Positions 1-6,810 of a stretch of 35,920 bases of DNA are shown here, piece by piece (the stretch's first letter is position 1; the number at the start of each line of letters is the position of its first letter). The notes beneath the pieces are model-generated. The model had not been told where the DNA came from. It did no database searches and saw only the letters and a program-made list of their open reading frames with translations. The stretch is taken from NCBI GenBank assembly GCA_938022935.1, contig CALIHL010000065.1, positions 1 through 35,920 on the forward strand, in the 5' to 3' direction. Origin of the DNA: an uncultured Saprospiraceae bacterium (GTDB lineage Bacteria > Bacteroidota > Bacteroidia > Chitinophagales > Saprospiraceae). The position numbers were made by a program, and so were the translations under genes.

Positions 1-190
1 ATTAATGAAAAGCCATATCTATAATTGGAAAAATCGATGATTCTTAGACACATTTCTCCAATTATAACCGCTATCAGATCTCAAATAACGAGTCCATATT
101 TACCTCCGAGTGGACTTCTCCTAAGTAGTATTTATTGTGGATGGCAGGATATGTCGTGAACAGTGAAGTCACGACTTGCTTCTTGGTCTT
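1..190. repeat. Direct repeat copy 1 (ATPase 3' end plus palindrome)
   Basis: Bases 1-190 align without gaps to 2116-2305 at an offset of 2115. By eye the first 119 positions are identical and about nine of the remaining 71 differ. The repeat holds the last about 36 codons of the DUF234 ATPase on the minus strand, plus an inverted repeat just 3' of its stop. The two copies bracket the metzincin protease gene. This copy may extend leftward past the window edge. The concentration of differences in the coding half suggests either separate origins or conversion of the non-coding half. Confidence 0.9.
17..66. repeat. Palindromic repeat of ATPase family 1, distal copy
   Basis: An inverted repeat with arms ATAATTGGAAAAAT (from base 20) and ATTTCTCCAATTAT (ending at 65) separated by about 18 bases. 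It is the same as the element at 2133-2182 and related to the two units upstream of the ATPase at 3634-3733. It directly follows the stop of the ATPase remnant on the minus strand. There is no U-run, so it is not a typical intrinsic terminator. Confidence 0.75.
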
Positions 191-337
191 ATGCATTGCC
201 AATGCAACCAAATCAAGCTTTCTAATAGAATCAAAGCCTCCAAAAATCATGAATATTAAGGATATAAAGAGAGCATCCCACATCATATATTTACTGTATA
301 TAGAATAATTGCGAAGATCTATTTCAGAATTCAGCAA
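74..337 (-). pseudogene. Remnant of a DUF234 ATPase C-terminus
   Basis: The last about 36 residues (from HKTKKQVVTS to the stop) are nearly the same as the C-terminus of the intact ATPase at 2189-3631. The 5' half of this open frame (about residues 1-50) shows no P-loop, no DUF234 and no similarity to the ATPase apart from perhaps a few residues at the junction, so the ATPase body has been lost. The chimeric 87-codon frame is probably fortuitous rather than a working gene. The junction lies near base 190, where the direct repeat ends. It is read as debris of a duplication or recombination that placed the protease gene between two ATPase ends. Confidence 0.7.
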
Positions 338-363
338 TCCTTGTCTAAATACAAACTGACGCC

Positions 364-2076
364 ATGAAGTATATTAAGATTGTGATACTAATAATATGCT
401 TTTTAACTATTTCGAAAATATACAGTCAGGACAAGCTTTTCCAAGTGGTAAAAGGAAATGACAAAGTCAATTCAGAGTTCTTAGAACTCAAATTGAATGA
501 GTCAGTTTTACAAAAGATGATTGCTAAAAATGAACAAGAAATTGAACTTCTAGTCCCAATAGAAAAAAATAGACGTATAGCATTGCAATTTAAAAGACAC
601 AAACTTTTTTCTCCACATTACAAACTCGTAAATGCTAACAACCAAACTGTAGACTATGGTAATGATCTATTGTTCTACAGAAGCTATGGAAACAAATCCT
701 ACAGAGCACAAATGACTTTAAGGCAAGGCGAGACTATGCTTTCTATAGACGCAACCGATACTCAATACGAAATAGTAAAGTCGAATAACAAAAGCACCTA
801 TTTGCTAAAAGCATCTAAAGAGATTAACTCTGGAGCGCAATGTGAAACCGCTGAAGATTATCAACAATTAGAGAGTCATGGTATCAATCAAAACCTTAGA
901 GAGCCCAATGGAAACCAAAAAGCAAATACTGGTGATGTAGATGTATACTTAGTTTGTGATTACGCTACTTATCTTGACAATAATTCAAGTATGAGTCAAA
1001 CACAGGCATACGCTACTACTCAGTTTAATGCAGTCGCCAATGTGTACGACGATTTTGGTATCAATTTAAATCTATCTCAATTGAAAATCTGGGATCATCA
1101 AGATCCATACGGAGTAGATACTGAGTCAATGCTATATGTTCTATCAAATTTCCAATGTGAAAATGGAAGCGGTATACCAGGTAATATTGGACACTTAATC
1201 ACAACTAAATCAACGATCGGAGGAGGAAGAGCAGTGCCCGATTATAGTTGCTCAGGATACTATGTAAATCTTGGTGTCACTAAAGTTCAAGCTGGAAGCA
1301 GCAATACTAATTATATCCTTGCCCACGAAATCGGCCACCAATTAAGCTCTCCGCATACACATGCTTGTAAATGGAATGGCGATAACACTGCAATTGATGG
1401 TTGCGCAAATATCGAAGGTAATTGTGCAGACCCTGGCACCCCAGCAGTTGGGACTGTTATGAGCTATTGTGGAAATCTTGACTTAACTGATCCATTTCAC
1501 CCGCAAGTAAAGGCAAAAATGGTCGACTACGTCAATAACTGTATGACCATGTACGCTCCTCCAAGTTGCGGCGCAATATTAGCTGAAAATTTTTCTGTCG
1601 ACATACTCTCTAATACATCGGTAAAGGTAACTATAGACTATCCCAGTACTAACTTTCTACTTGGTTGGAGACCTACAGGAACGATAAGCTGGACATACAA
1701 TTCTCCTTATGCGTGGCATCCTAATACATTTACAGTGACAGGGCTTTTACCAGATACTCAGTATGAATTCATTTCTACTGCTGAGTGCATCGGTGGAAGA
1801 AGCTCTGGCTGGTCTTGTCCTGACAATTATTTCACAACTAACTCTGACAATTGCACAAGTTCTCACATGACTTTGACTAACTCACATTTGAGAGGACAGG
1901 TACAAGACAACACTAACTATGAAGCTTCAGGCATTATCCAATCTAATCAAATGATAAATACGAATGTCATACTTGATTATGATTCAGGTAGCGAAATAGA
2001 ATTGCTACCCGCTTTTGAAATACATGATGGAGCAACTTTCCGTGCCATTATTGATGGTTGTGGAGGATCATTCTAA
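364..2076 (+). CDS. Secreted metzincin-type zinc metalloprotease with GC-type C-terminal tail
   Basis: The 570-residue protein starts with a signal peptide (about residues 1-21, ending ISKIYSQ). The zinc site HEIGHQLSSPH gives His321, Glu322, His325 and third ligand His331, and a Met-turn VMSYC follows at Met366. This is the metzincin pattern of reprolysin-like (M12B-type) proteases. The usual Gly after the second His is Ser. Cysteines around the active site (PHTHAC, DGC, GNC, SYC) suggest disulfides and an extracellular enzyme. A fibronectin-III-like segment spans about residues 405-490, and the last about 75 residues resemble the '3-coathanger stack' domain ending in DGCGGSF. Residues 22-185 are probably a propeptide. 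The gene stands alone between two direct repeats carrying ATPase 3' ends. Its substrate is unknown. Confidence 0.88.
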   Translation: MKYIKIVILIICFLTISKIYSQDKLFQVVKGNDKVNSEFLELKLNESVLQKMIAKNEQEIELLVPIEKNRRIALQFKRHKLFSPHYKLVNANNQTVDYGNDLLFYRSYGNKSYRAQMTLRQGETMLSIDATDTQYEIVKSNNKSTYLLKASKEINSGAQCETAEDYQQLESHGINQNLREPNGNQKANTGDVDVYLVCDYATYLDNNSSMSQTQAYATTQFNAVANVYDDFGINLNLSQLKIWDHQDPYGVDTESMLYVLSNFQCENGSGIPGNIGHLITTKSTIGGGRAVPDYSCSGYYVNLGVTKVQAGSSNTNYILAHEIGHQLSSPHTHACKWNGDNTAIDGCANIEGNCADPGTPAVGTVMSYCGNLDLTDPFHPQVKAKMVDYVNNCMTMYAPPSCGAILAENFSVDILSNTSVKVTIDYPSTNFLLGWRPTGTISWTYNSPYAWHPNTFTVTGLLPDTQYEFISTAECIGGRSSGWSCPDNYFTTNSDNCTSSHMTLTNSHLRGQVQDNTNYEASGIIQSNQMINTNVILDYDSGSEIELLPAFEIHDGATFRAIIDGCGGSF

Positions 2077-2115
2077 AAGAAGAAATAGTTCGAGCTTCGG
2101 GTTGATGAGCATTGA

Positions 2116-2305
2116 ATTAATGAAAAGCCATATCTATAATTGGAAAAATCGATGATTCTTAGACACATTTCTCCAATTATAACCGCTATCAGATCTCAAA
2201 TAACGAGTCCATATTTACCTCCGAGTGGACTTCTTCTAAGTAGTATTTGTTCTGGATGGCGGGGTATGTTGTGAACAGTGAAGTTACTACTTGTTTCTTG
2301 GTCTT
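2116..2305. repeat. Direct repeat copy 2 (ATPase 3' end plus palindrome)
   Basis: This is the partner of bases 1-190. It starts about 40 bases after the protease stop and runs into the 3' end of the intact ATPase gene. Similarity stops at about 2305, inside the ATPase coding sequence, which marks the recombination or decay breakpoint of the other copy. Confidence 0.9.
2133..2182. repeat. Palindromic repeat of ATPase family 1, 3' copy
   Basis: Arms TATAATTGGAAAAAT and ATTTCTCCAATTATA (15 bp each, one mismatch) lie just 3' of the ATPase stop codon. The same arm sequence occurs twice upstream of the ATPase start (3634-3733), so this ATPase is bracketed by one palindrome family. It could be an RNA hairpin at the transcript end or a DNA-binding or boundary site. 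It has no U-run. Confidence 0.75.
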
Positions 2306-3631
2306 CGTGGCATATTCAAAAGCAGATCTCTTATGTCTCAGTTTTGATATATAGTCCTTGGTTATAGCATATTCTTTACGAGTGAACTTTGCTTCACATA
2401 GGTGTATAAGGCCGTCTTTTCGATCTATAAGCAAGTCCACTTGTGCTCCTCCTAGTGTCTCATCTCCTTTAAATCTCCATGAAGAGATAGCAACATGCAT
2501 CCCACCTATACCCAGTGCTGCAAGTATCTGATCTATATGCGCCATGCAAACATTCTCATATGCATATCCACTCCAAGCAGTGTACGAACCACCCGAAGAC
2601 AAGCTCTCCCAAGTATTACTCCGTTCACTCACGTTACGCCTGATATACTTGATATAAAATAGTGTGTACAGATCTACGAGCTTATACAAAGTGTCTTTTT
2701 TCTTCTTTCCATAAGGTCGAAATCCTTCAACAAATCCACTATCTACTAGATCAGAAAGGGGCCTATTAAATGCCCCACCATCTGTCAGTCCGGATAAACG
2801 CACAAGATCGTTACGGACTATACCATTGGGCTTAGATGCAAGCGCCTCGATAATAGCCATATGGTCTTCTGCATTCTTAAATAGCGAATGATACAGCTGC
2901 TCATACTCATCGGCAAGAAGTCCTGATGGTGAAAAACATATCTCATCTATCAGTTGATTGACACTCTTACCCTTCGTTAATTCTTTTAGATAAAAAGGAA
3001 TCCCACCCATCACCATATATAACTGTATAATCTGGTAGCGAGTAAACTTCAGTTTTCTTCTCTTACAGTATCGCTCTGTCTCACTTAACGTAAATGGTTT
3101 AAGGTGTATACGCTGAGTCACTCGGTTGTATAGGCCACCTTTTGCCTTTAGTAGTTTCTTATGGATCCACGAAGCAGTTGAGCCACAAGCGACCAACAAT
3201 AGATTGTTCATCTTAGATCCATGTTGATTCCAGAAGTACTCTAATGCACTGACAAACTGAGATCGAGGTGTATCCAACCAAGGTAGTTCATCTATAAATA
3301 CAACCAGCTTGGTTTTGCGTCTCTTGATGCTTCTAAGATATACTGCCAGATATCTAAATGCCGTAGCCCAATCCTTAGGAGGTATAGTCTCCCGCTTTGC
3401 GCTGGTCCAAGTCAGATATTGCGCAAAAAAGTTGTCCAGCTGTGTATGCATATCCATCTCATATGCACCTGTAAAATCAAACACCATCTGCGACCTTGTA
3501 TATTGTCTGATCAAGAAGGTCTTCCCTACCCGTCTTCTTCCATACACTACCAGAAATTCTGGATGTGTAGACTTCAATAGCTTATCAAAAATAGCTATCT
3601 CTTTCTCTCTACCAGTAAAATCTGTGTGCAT
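2189..3631 (-). CDS. Archaeal-type AAA ATPase with C-terminal DUF234 / nuclease-like domain
   Basis: In the frame that opens at 3649, the P-loop GRRRVGKT is at residues 37-44 and Walker B ends in Asp120-Glu121 (VVFIDELPW). These are followed by the GST-sensor-like CGSTASW and the GGIPFYL motif typical of the Arch_ATPase plus DUF234 family. The C-terminus has VDLLID...CEAK (Asp405, Glu419, Lys421), a PD-(D/E)xK-like signature. The frame allows an ATG at 3649, but that codon lies inside a palindrome arm. The Met seven codons later (3631) aligns with the start of the paralogue at 16459-17886, so I prefer it. The gene is monocistronic and flanked by palindromes. Members are often multicopy, and their function is poorly known; defence or mobility has been suggested for relatives. 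Confidence 0.88.
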   Translation of the reverse strand: MHTDFTGREKEIAIFDKLLKSTHPEFLVVYGRRRVGKTFLIRQYTRSQMVFDFTGAYEMDMHTQLDNFFAQYLTWTSAKRETIPPKDWATAFRYLAVYLRSIKRRKTKLVVFIDELPWLDTPRSQFVSALEYFWNQHGSKMNNLLLVACGSTASWIHKKLLKAKGGLYNRVTQRIHLKPFTLSETERYCKRRKLKFTRYQIIQLYMVMGGIPFYLKELTKGKSVNQLIDEICFSPSGLLADEYEQLYHSLFKNAEDHMAIIEALASKPNGIVRNDLVRLSGLTDGGAFNRPLSDLVDSGFVEGFRPYGKKKKDTLYKLVDLYTLFYIKYIRRNVSERSNTWESLSSGGSYTAWSGYAYENVCMAHIDQILAALGIGGMHVAISSWRFKGDETLGGAQVDLLIDRKDGLIHLCEAKFTRKEYAITKDYISKLRHKRSAFEYATKTKKQVVTSLFTTYPAIQNKYYLEEVHSEVNMDSLFEI

Positions 3632-3633
3632 CT

Positions 3634-3733
3634 TAATTGGAGAAATCATACATAAATATATACATTTCTCCAGATATAAATATTTATAATTGGAGAAATC
3701 ATTACCATTTTATGACATTTCTCCAGATATAAT
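3634..3733. repeat. Tandem palindromic units upstream of ATPase 1 (period 53 bp)
   Basis: There are two successive inverted repeats: TAATTGGAGAAAT (3634) with ATTTCTCCAGATATA (from 3664), and ATAATTGGAGAAAT (3686) with ATTTCTCCAGATATAAT (3717-3733). Equivalent bases are 53 bp apart, about five helical turns. Read in the gene direction each unit begins TATATCTGG, one base from the Bacteroidota -7 consensus TAnnTTTG. Position next to the start codon suggests an autoregulatory operator and promoter, although a role as a recombination end is also possible. Confidence 0.7.
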
Positions 3734-4301
3734 CCTCTATAATAAGCATAGTGCAGCCTATGTTTGCCTCTTAGCAAACCACTATTTTCATCTCACAACT
3801 TCTCATTGAGTGACATCAATTCTCTCAAGTATTAACGAACAGGCCAGATCACACTCCATATTCTCCATTGCATCACAAATAAATGTATCCTAGTTCATAA
3901 GCCTTGATTTTGAAACCGACGCTTGGTCTGTGGCAGGCGAGGACCCAAAATCATGGCCATCGAAGATGGGCTTGATATTTGGATCGCCGAATGCTTCCCA
4001 TCCTCTTCGAGGTTCTCTCCTTAATGTCCTCAGGACATTAGTCAATCTTGTCAGATTCACTCAGTCGTTCAAGGCCATTTTTTGGTTCCTTTTTGATGGC
4101 TCAAAAAGGGACGAAAGCCTCTATAAAGCATCTTGACAAAAAGACAAAACCAGCATTAGGCAAACACGAAGACTATGCTCTCTTTATTAATTGTATAACC
4201 CAGTTCAAACGACTTCATATTATTAAAAAAGATGATTTTGCACAACGTATTAAAAAGTTGAAAAGGTAAAAATAGTATCTTCCCACCCACAACAACTTGC
4301 T
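3734..4301. other. Intergenic region with palindromes, no convincing gene
   Basis: About 570 bases between the ATPase operator and the M20 gene hold only short frames (66-73 codons) without domain character. A perfect 19-bp palindrome, TAATGTCCT-C-AGGACATTA, is at 4022-4040. A 12-bp stem with a TGGC loop, GTTCCTTTTTGA/TCAAAAAGGGAC, is at 4085-4112. The short frames around it read FWFLFDGSKR or FFGSFLMAQKGTK, a peptide pattern I recall from spurious frames over repetitive intergenic hairpins in Bacteroidota genomes. I treat the region as a dispersed intergenic repeat; whether it recurs in the genome cannot be seen here. Confidence 0.5.
4085..4112. repeat. Stem-loop of a probable dispersed intergenic repeat
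   Basis: The arms GTTCCTTTTTGA and TCAAAAAGGGAC pair over 12 bp with one G-U and a TGGC loop. It follows the 19-bp palindrome at 4022-4040. It is not a terminator of an adjacent gene: the ATPase runs away from it, and no gene on the plus strand ends near it. Confidence 0.55.
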
Positions 4302-5570
4302 ATGCAACAGATCTTACTCCCTATACTATTGATGCTTGGATTCTCCACTGGATGCCCACCTGTAGAAGATATCGACCAATACCTAGATAACGACATGGAC
4401 TACCTCGTGGAGTTCTACAAAGAGCGACACATGCATCCCGAGATCTCTCTGCAGGAAGAGAACACTTCCATGGCATTGGCTGAGGAGTTGAGAAAAGTAG
4501 GATTTACGGTTACCGAAGGTGTAGGCGGATACGGTATCGTAGGGATCCTAAAGAATGGAGAAGGTCCACAGATCCTGTACAGAAGTGACATGGATGCGTT
4601 GCCGATGTTAGAGAAGACCGGACTCGACTATAAGAGCAAAGATGAAAGTGCGATGCACTCATGCGGTCACGACATGCATATGACTACGTTGGTTGGCACA
4701 GCACGAGCTATGGCTGCCATGAAGGACCAATGGTCTGGGACATTGATGATGATCGGTCAGCCGGCAGAGGAGATAGGAGCAGGTGCAAGAGCTATGTTGA
4801 AGGATGGGTTGTATGATAGATTTGGCGTGCCTGATTATGGTATCGGACTACATTGTAACCCTTCCATTAAGGCTGGGCAGATCGGTATCAGCGAAGGATA
4901 TACGATGGCCAATACTGAGTCTATCGACATCAAAATCAAAGGTGTAGGTGCCCATGGCGCATCTCCACATATGTCCGTAGATCCAGTTGTATTAGCCAGT
5001 CTAATTGTTATGGAGATCCAGACGATCGTCAGCCGTAATATCAAACCCATCGATGATGCGGTGATCACGGTTGGATCGATCCACGGTGGCACAAAACATA
5101 ACATCATCTCTGATGAAGTAAAGCTGCAACTTACTGTCAGGACTTATAAAGAAGAAGTACGTCAGATGATACACCAGCGACTTAAAGAGATCACACGTGG
5201 TATCGCCATCTCAGCTGGTCTATCAGAAGATATGTACCCAGAGATCATAATCCCAGAGGAGTTTACACCTTCTAATTACAATGATCCTGACCTTACGGCA
5301 AATATCAAAGCTGCAGCTAGCAAGGCAATCGGAAGAGACAACGTTATCTACGCTGAACCGCAAATGGTAGGTGAAGACTTCGCATGCTATAGTAGTACGG
5401 ATGACAAGGTGCCAACGGTACTTTATTGGTTAGGGACAGTGACTCAAGAGAAAATCGACGGTGGTGATCTTCCAGGGTTGCACTCACCATACTATCATCC
5501 GACACCAGAGGAAACACTAAAAGCAGGCATCAAGGTCAATACTCAATCCATGATTGACCTGATGAACTAG
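4302..5570 (+). CDS. M20 family amidohydrolase (M20D type), exported
   Basis: The 422-residue protein matches the M20D carboxypeptidase/N-acyl-amino-acid amidohydrolase family in length and motifs. Metal ligands are visible at Cys121 and His123 (HSCGHDMH), Glu156-Glu157 (QPAEE), His184 (GLHC) and His394/His399 near the C-terminus (HSPYYHP). Unlike the cytosolic hippurate and IAA-conjugate hydrolases it begins with a hydrophobic leader ending GFSTGC, so it is probably periplasmic or a lipoprotein; the lipobox is imperfect. It probably hydrolyses N-acylated or aminoacyl amides. The stop codon sits in a 14-bp tandem duplication (5561-5588, one mismatch). A DUF6702 gene converges on it from the minus strand. 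Confidence 0.9.
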   Translation: MQQILLPILLMLGFSTGCPPVEDIDQYLDNDMDYLVEFYKERHMHPEISLQEENTSMALAEELRKVGFTVTEGVGGYGIVGILKNGEGPQILYRSDMDALPMLEKTGLDYKSKDESAMHSCGHDMHMTTLVGTARAMAAMKDQWSGTLMMIGQPAEEIGAGARAMLKDGLYDRFGVPDYGIGLHCNPSIKAGQIGISEGYTMANTESIDIKIKGVGAHGASPHMSVDPVVLASLIVMEIQTIVSRNIKPIDDAVITVGSIHGGTKHNIISDEVKLQLTVRTYKEEVRQMIHQRLKEITRGIAISAGLSEDMYPEIIIPEEFTPSNYNDPDLTANIKAAASKAIGRDNVIYAEPQMVGEDFACYSSTDDKVPTVLYWLGTVTQEKIDGGDLPGLHSPYYHPTPEETLKAGIKVNTQSMIDLMN

Positions 5571-5615
5571 ACTTGATGAACTATACTCTTTGTAAATTAA
5601 ATCTTCGAGCTGAAG

Positions 5616-6107
5616 TCAAAGGGAAATCTCCAAAGCTCCTTTGCCCTTCTTAAAGATGTGATACTTCGTGTTGTCACCATGGACGAGATGAAGAACATTC
5701 TGCTGAGTTGGAAAGAGCTCCATGAAGTAGTCTGCTTCTATAAGAATAGATGTATCCAATTGCTGTTGATCAACGGCAGTAACAACGTAGCTATCTCCAA
5801 TCAGAGAAACTCCTTCTATCGTCAGATCCATATGCTTTCCTATACTTAGATGACTATCAAAGTAACCTTTCACCTCTTCGTGGAATGTCGAACTCGTTGT
5901 ATCTATCAAATGCCCATGATGCGCTCTAAGTGCATCACGCAGGTCATCTTCAAATACCTTGATAGTAATCCGAACAGCCTGCTCTTCCACCTCCAGCTTA
6001 AGCGTAGACAGATAGATAGCATGGTCATCAACATCCTCTATCGAGACTAAAAAGTCTGACTCGCTTGCTGCTGAAAACATCATTAATAAACAAAGAAAAA
6101 TATGCAT
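5616..6107 (-). CDS. DUF6702-like small exported protein
   Basis: I choose the ATG at 6107, giving 163 residues with a signal peptide (MHIFLCLLMMFSAASES), over the upstream in-frame ATG at 6128. The sequence after the leader (FLVSIEDVD..., then VRITIKVFEDDLRDALRAHHGH) resembles DUF6702 proteins of Bacteroidota, which carry a 'HPFYVSVTEI...iRIFtDDLE' pattern. The function of that family is unknown; a periplasmic location is likely. The gene is convergent with the M20 gene and divergent from the RidA-like lipoprotein gene, with only 56 bp between the two starts. A shared divergent promoter region is therefore likely. Confidence 0.72.
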   Translation of the reverse strand: MHIFLCLLMMFSAASESDFLVSIEDVDDHAIYLSTLKLEVEEQAVRITIKVFEDDLRDALRAHHGHLIDTTSSTFHEEVKGYFDSHLSIGKHMDLTIEGVSLIGDSYVVTAVDQQQLDTSILIEADYFMELFPTQQNVLHLVHGDNTKYHIFKKGKGALEISL

Positions 6108-6163
6108 CTTATCGCAATGTAATCCCAATGGTGTATCTTTCCAAGCTTACAGAAAACAATAGC

Positions 6164-6781
6164 ATGAAAGCCTTTATCTCTACCCTCTTACTCTCGTTCT
6201 TCTTGATCACTTCTTGTCAAAACAAACATGACGGACACGATCACGATGGGCATGAACCAAATCAAAAAAGAGAAAGACACGATCATAGTGATCATAGACA
6301 TGATGACCATGATCATGCATCGATTGACTTCGATGCAAAACTGAAAGAGTTGGGCATAGAGCTGACAAAACCCTCACCACCAGTTGCCAACTATGTCAAC
6401 ATCACTCAGTCAGGAAAGATCCTCTTTTTAGCGGGCAAGGGTCCTACGAAGCCAGAAGGAGGCTATGTAACAGGAAAGGTAGGAAGAGACCTCACAGTCG
6501 AAGAAGGGTATGCTGCAGCACAACTCGTAGGTATCGCTCAACTGTCCGTTCTCAAAGATCACCTCGGCGATCTCAGCAAAGTAAAGAGAATCCTTAAGGT
6601 CAAGGGTATGGTCAATGCCACCTCAGACTTTACTAATCACCCAGAAGTTATCAATGGTTTTAGCGATATGATGGTCTCAGTATTTGGAGAGAAAGGCAAG
6701 CATGCAAGAGCTGCCGTAGGTATGGGATCGCTTCCGCGTGATATTGCTGTCGAGATTGAGATGATCGTAGAGACTTACTAA
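6164..6781 (+). CDS. RidA (YjgF/YER057c/UK114) family lipoprotein with His/Asp-rich linker
   Basis: The frame is open from 6065, but the ATG at 6164 yields a proper lipoprotein signal (MKAFISTLLLSFFLITSC), giving 205 residues. After the lipidated Cys comes a His/Asp-rich stretch (about residues 21-48: HDGHDHDGH, HDHSDHRHDDHDH), a likely metal-binding segment. The rest (about residues 55-205) is a RidA-fold domain of the longer type, with GKILFLAGKGP, a LGDLSKVKRILKVKG core, HPEVINGFSDMMVSVFGEKGKHARAAVGMGSLP and VEIEMIVE. Canonical RidA proteins are cytosolic imine deaminases; envelope anchoring behind a metal-binding arm is unusual. GH20 hexosaminidase follows 29 bp downstream, suggesting one transcript. 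Confidence 0.85.
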   Translation: MKAFISTLLLSFFLITSCQNKHDGHDHDGHEPNQKRERHDHSDHRHDDHDHASIDFDAKLKELGIELTKPSPPVANYVNITQSGKILFLAGKGPTKPEGGYVTGKVGRDLTVEEGYAAAQLVGIAQLSVLKDHLGDLSKVKRILKVKGMVNATSDFTNHPEVINGFSDMMVSVFGEKGKHARAAVGMGSLPRDIAVEIEMIVETY

Positions 6782-6810
6782 TCCCTTTCTAATTAATTAT
6801 CACCTGTTTA

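Noticed and set aside
3309-3689. A 126-codon plus-strand frame antisense to the first ATPase
   Set aside because: It lies wholly over the conserved P-loop region of the ATPase on the other strand and has no recognisable features.
3740-3900. Possible gene fragment on the minus strand (FICDAMENMECDLACS...)
   Set aside because: Under 30 codons between stops, with no recognised similarity; too little to call a pseudogene.
3930-4269. Two overlapping short plus-strand frames (68 and 73 codons)
   Set aside because: They overlap in different frames across a hairpin, contain no domain or leader, and read as the kind of spurious peptide seen over intergenic repeats.
5561-5588. 14-bp tandem duplication (TGATGAACTAGACT / TGATGAACTATACT) at the M20 stop
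   Set aside because: Simple replication slippage at a gene end; the stop is in the first copy and the protein is of normal length, so no functional meaning is evident.
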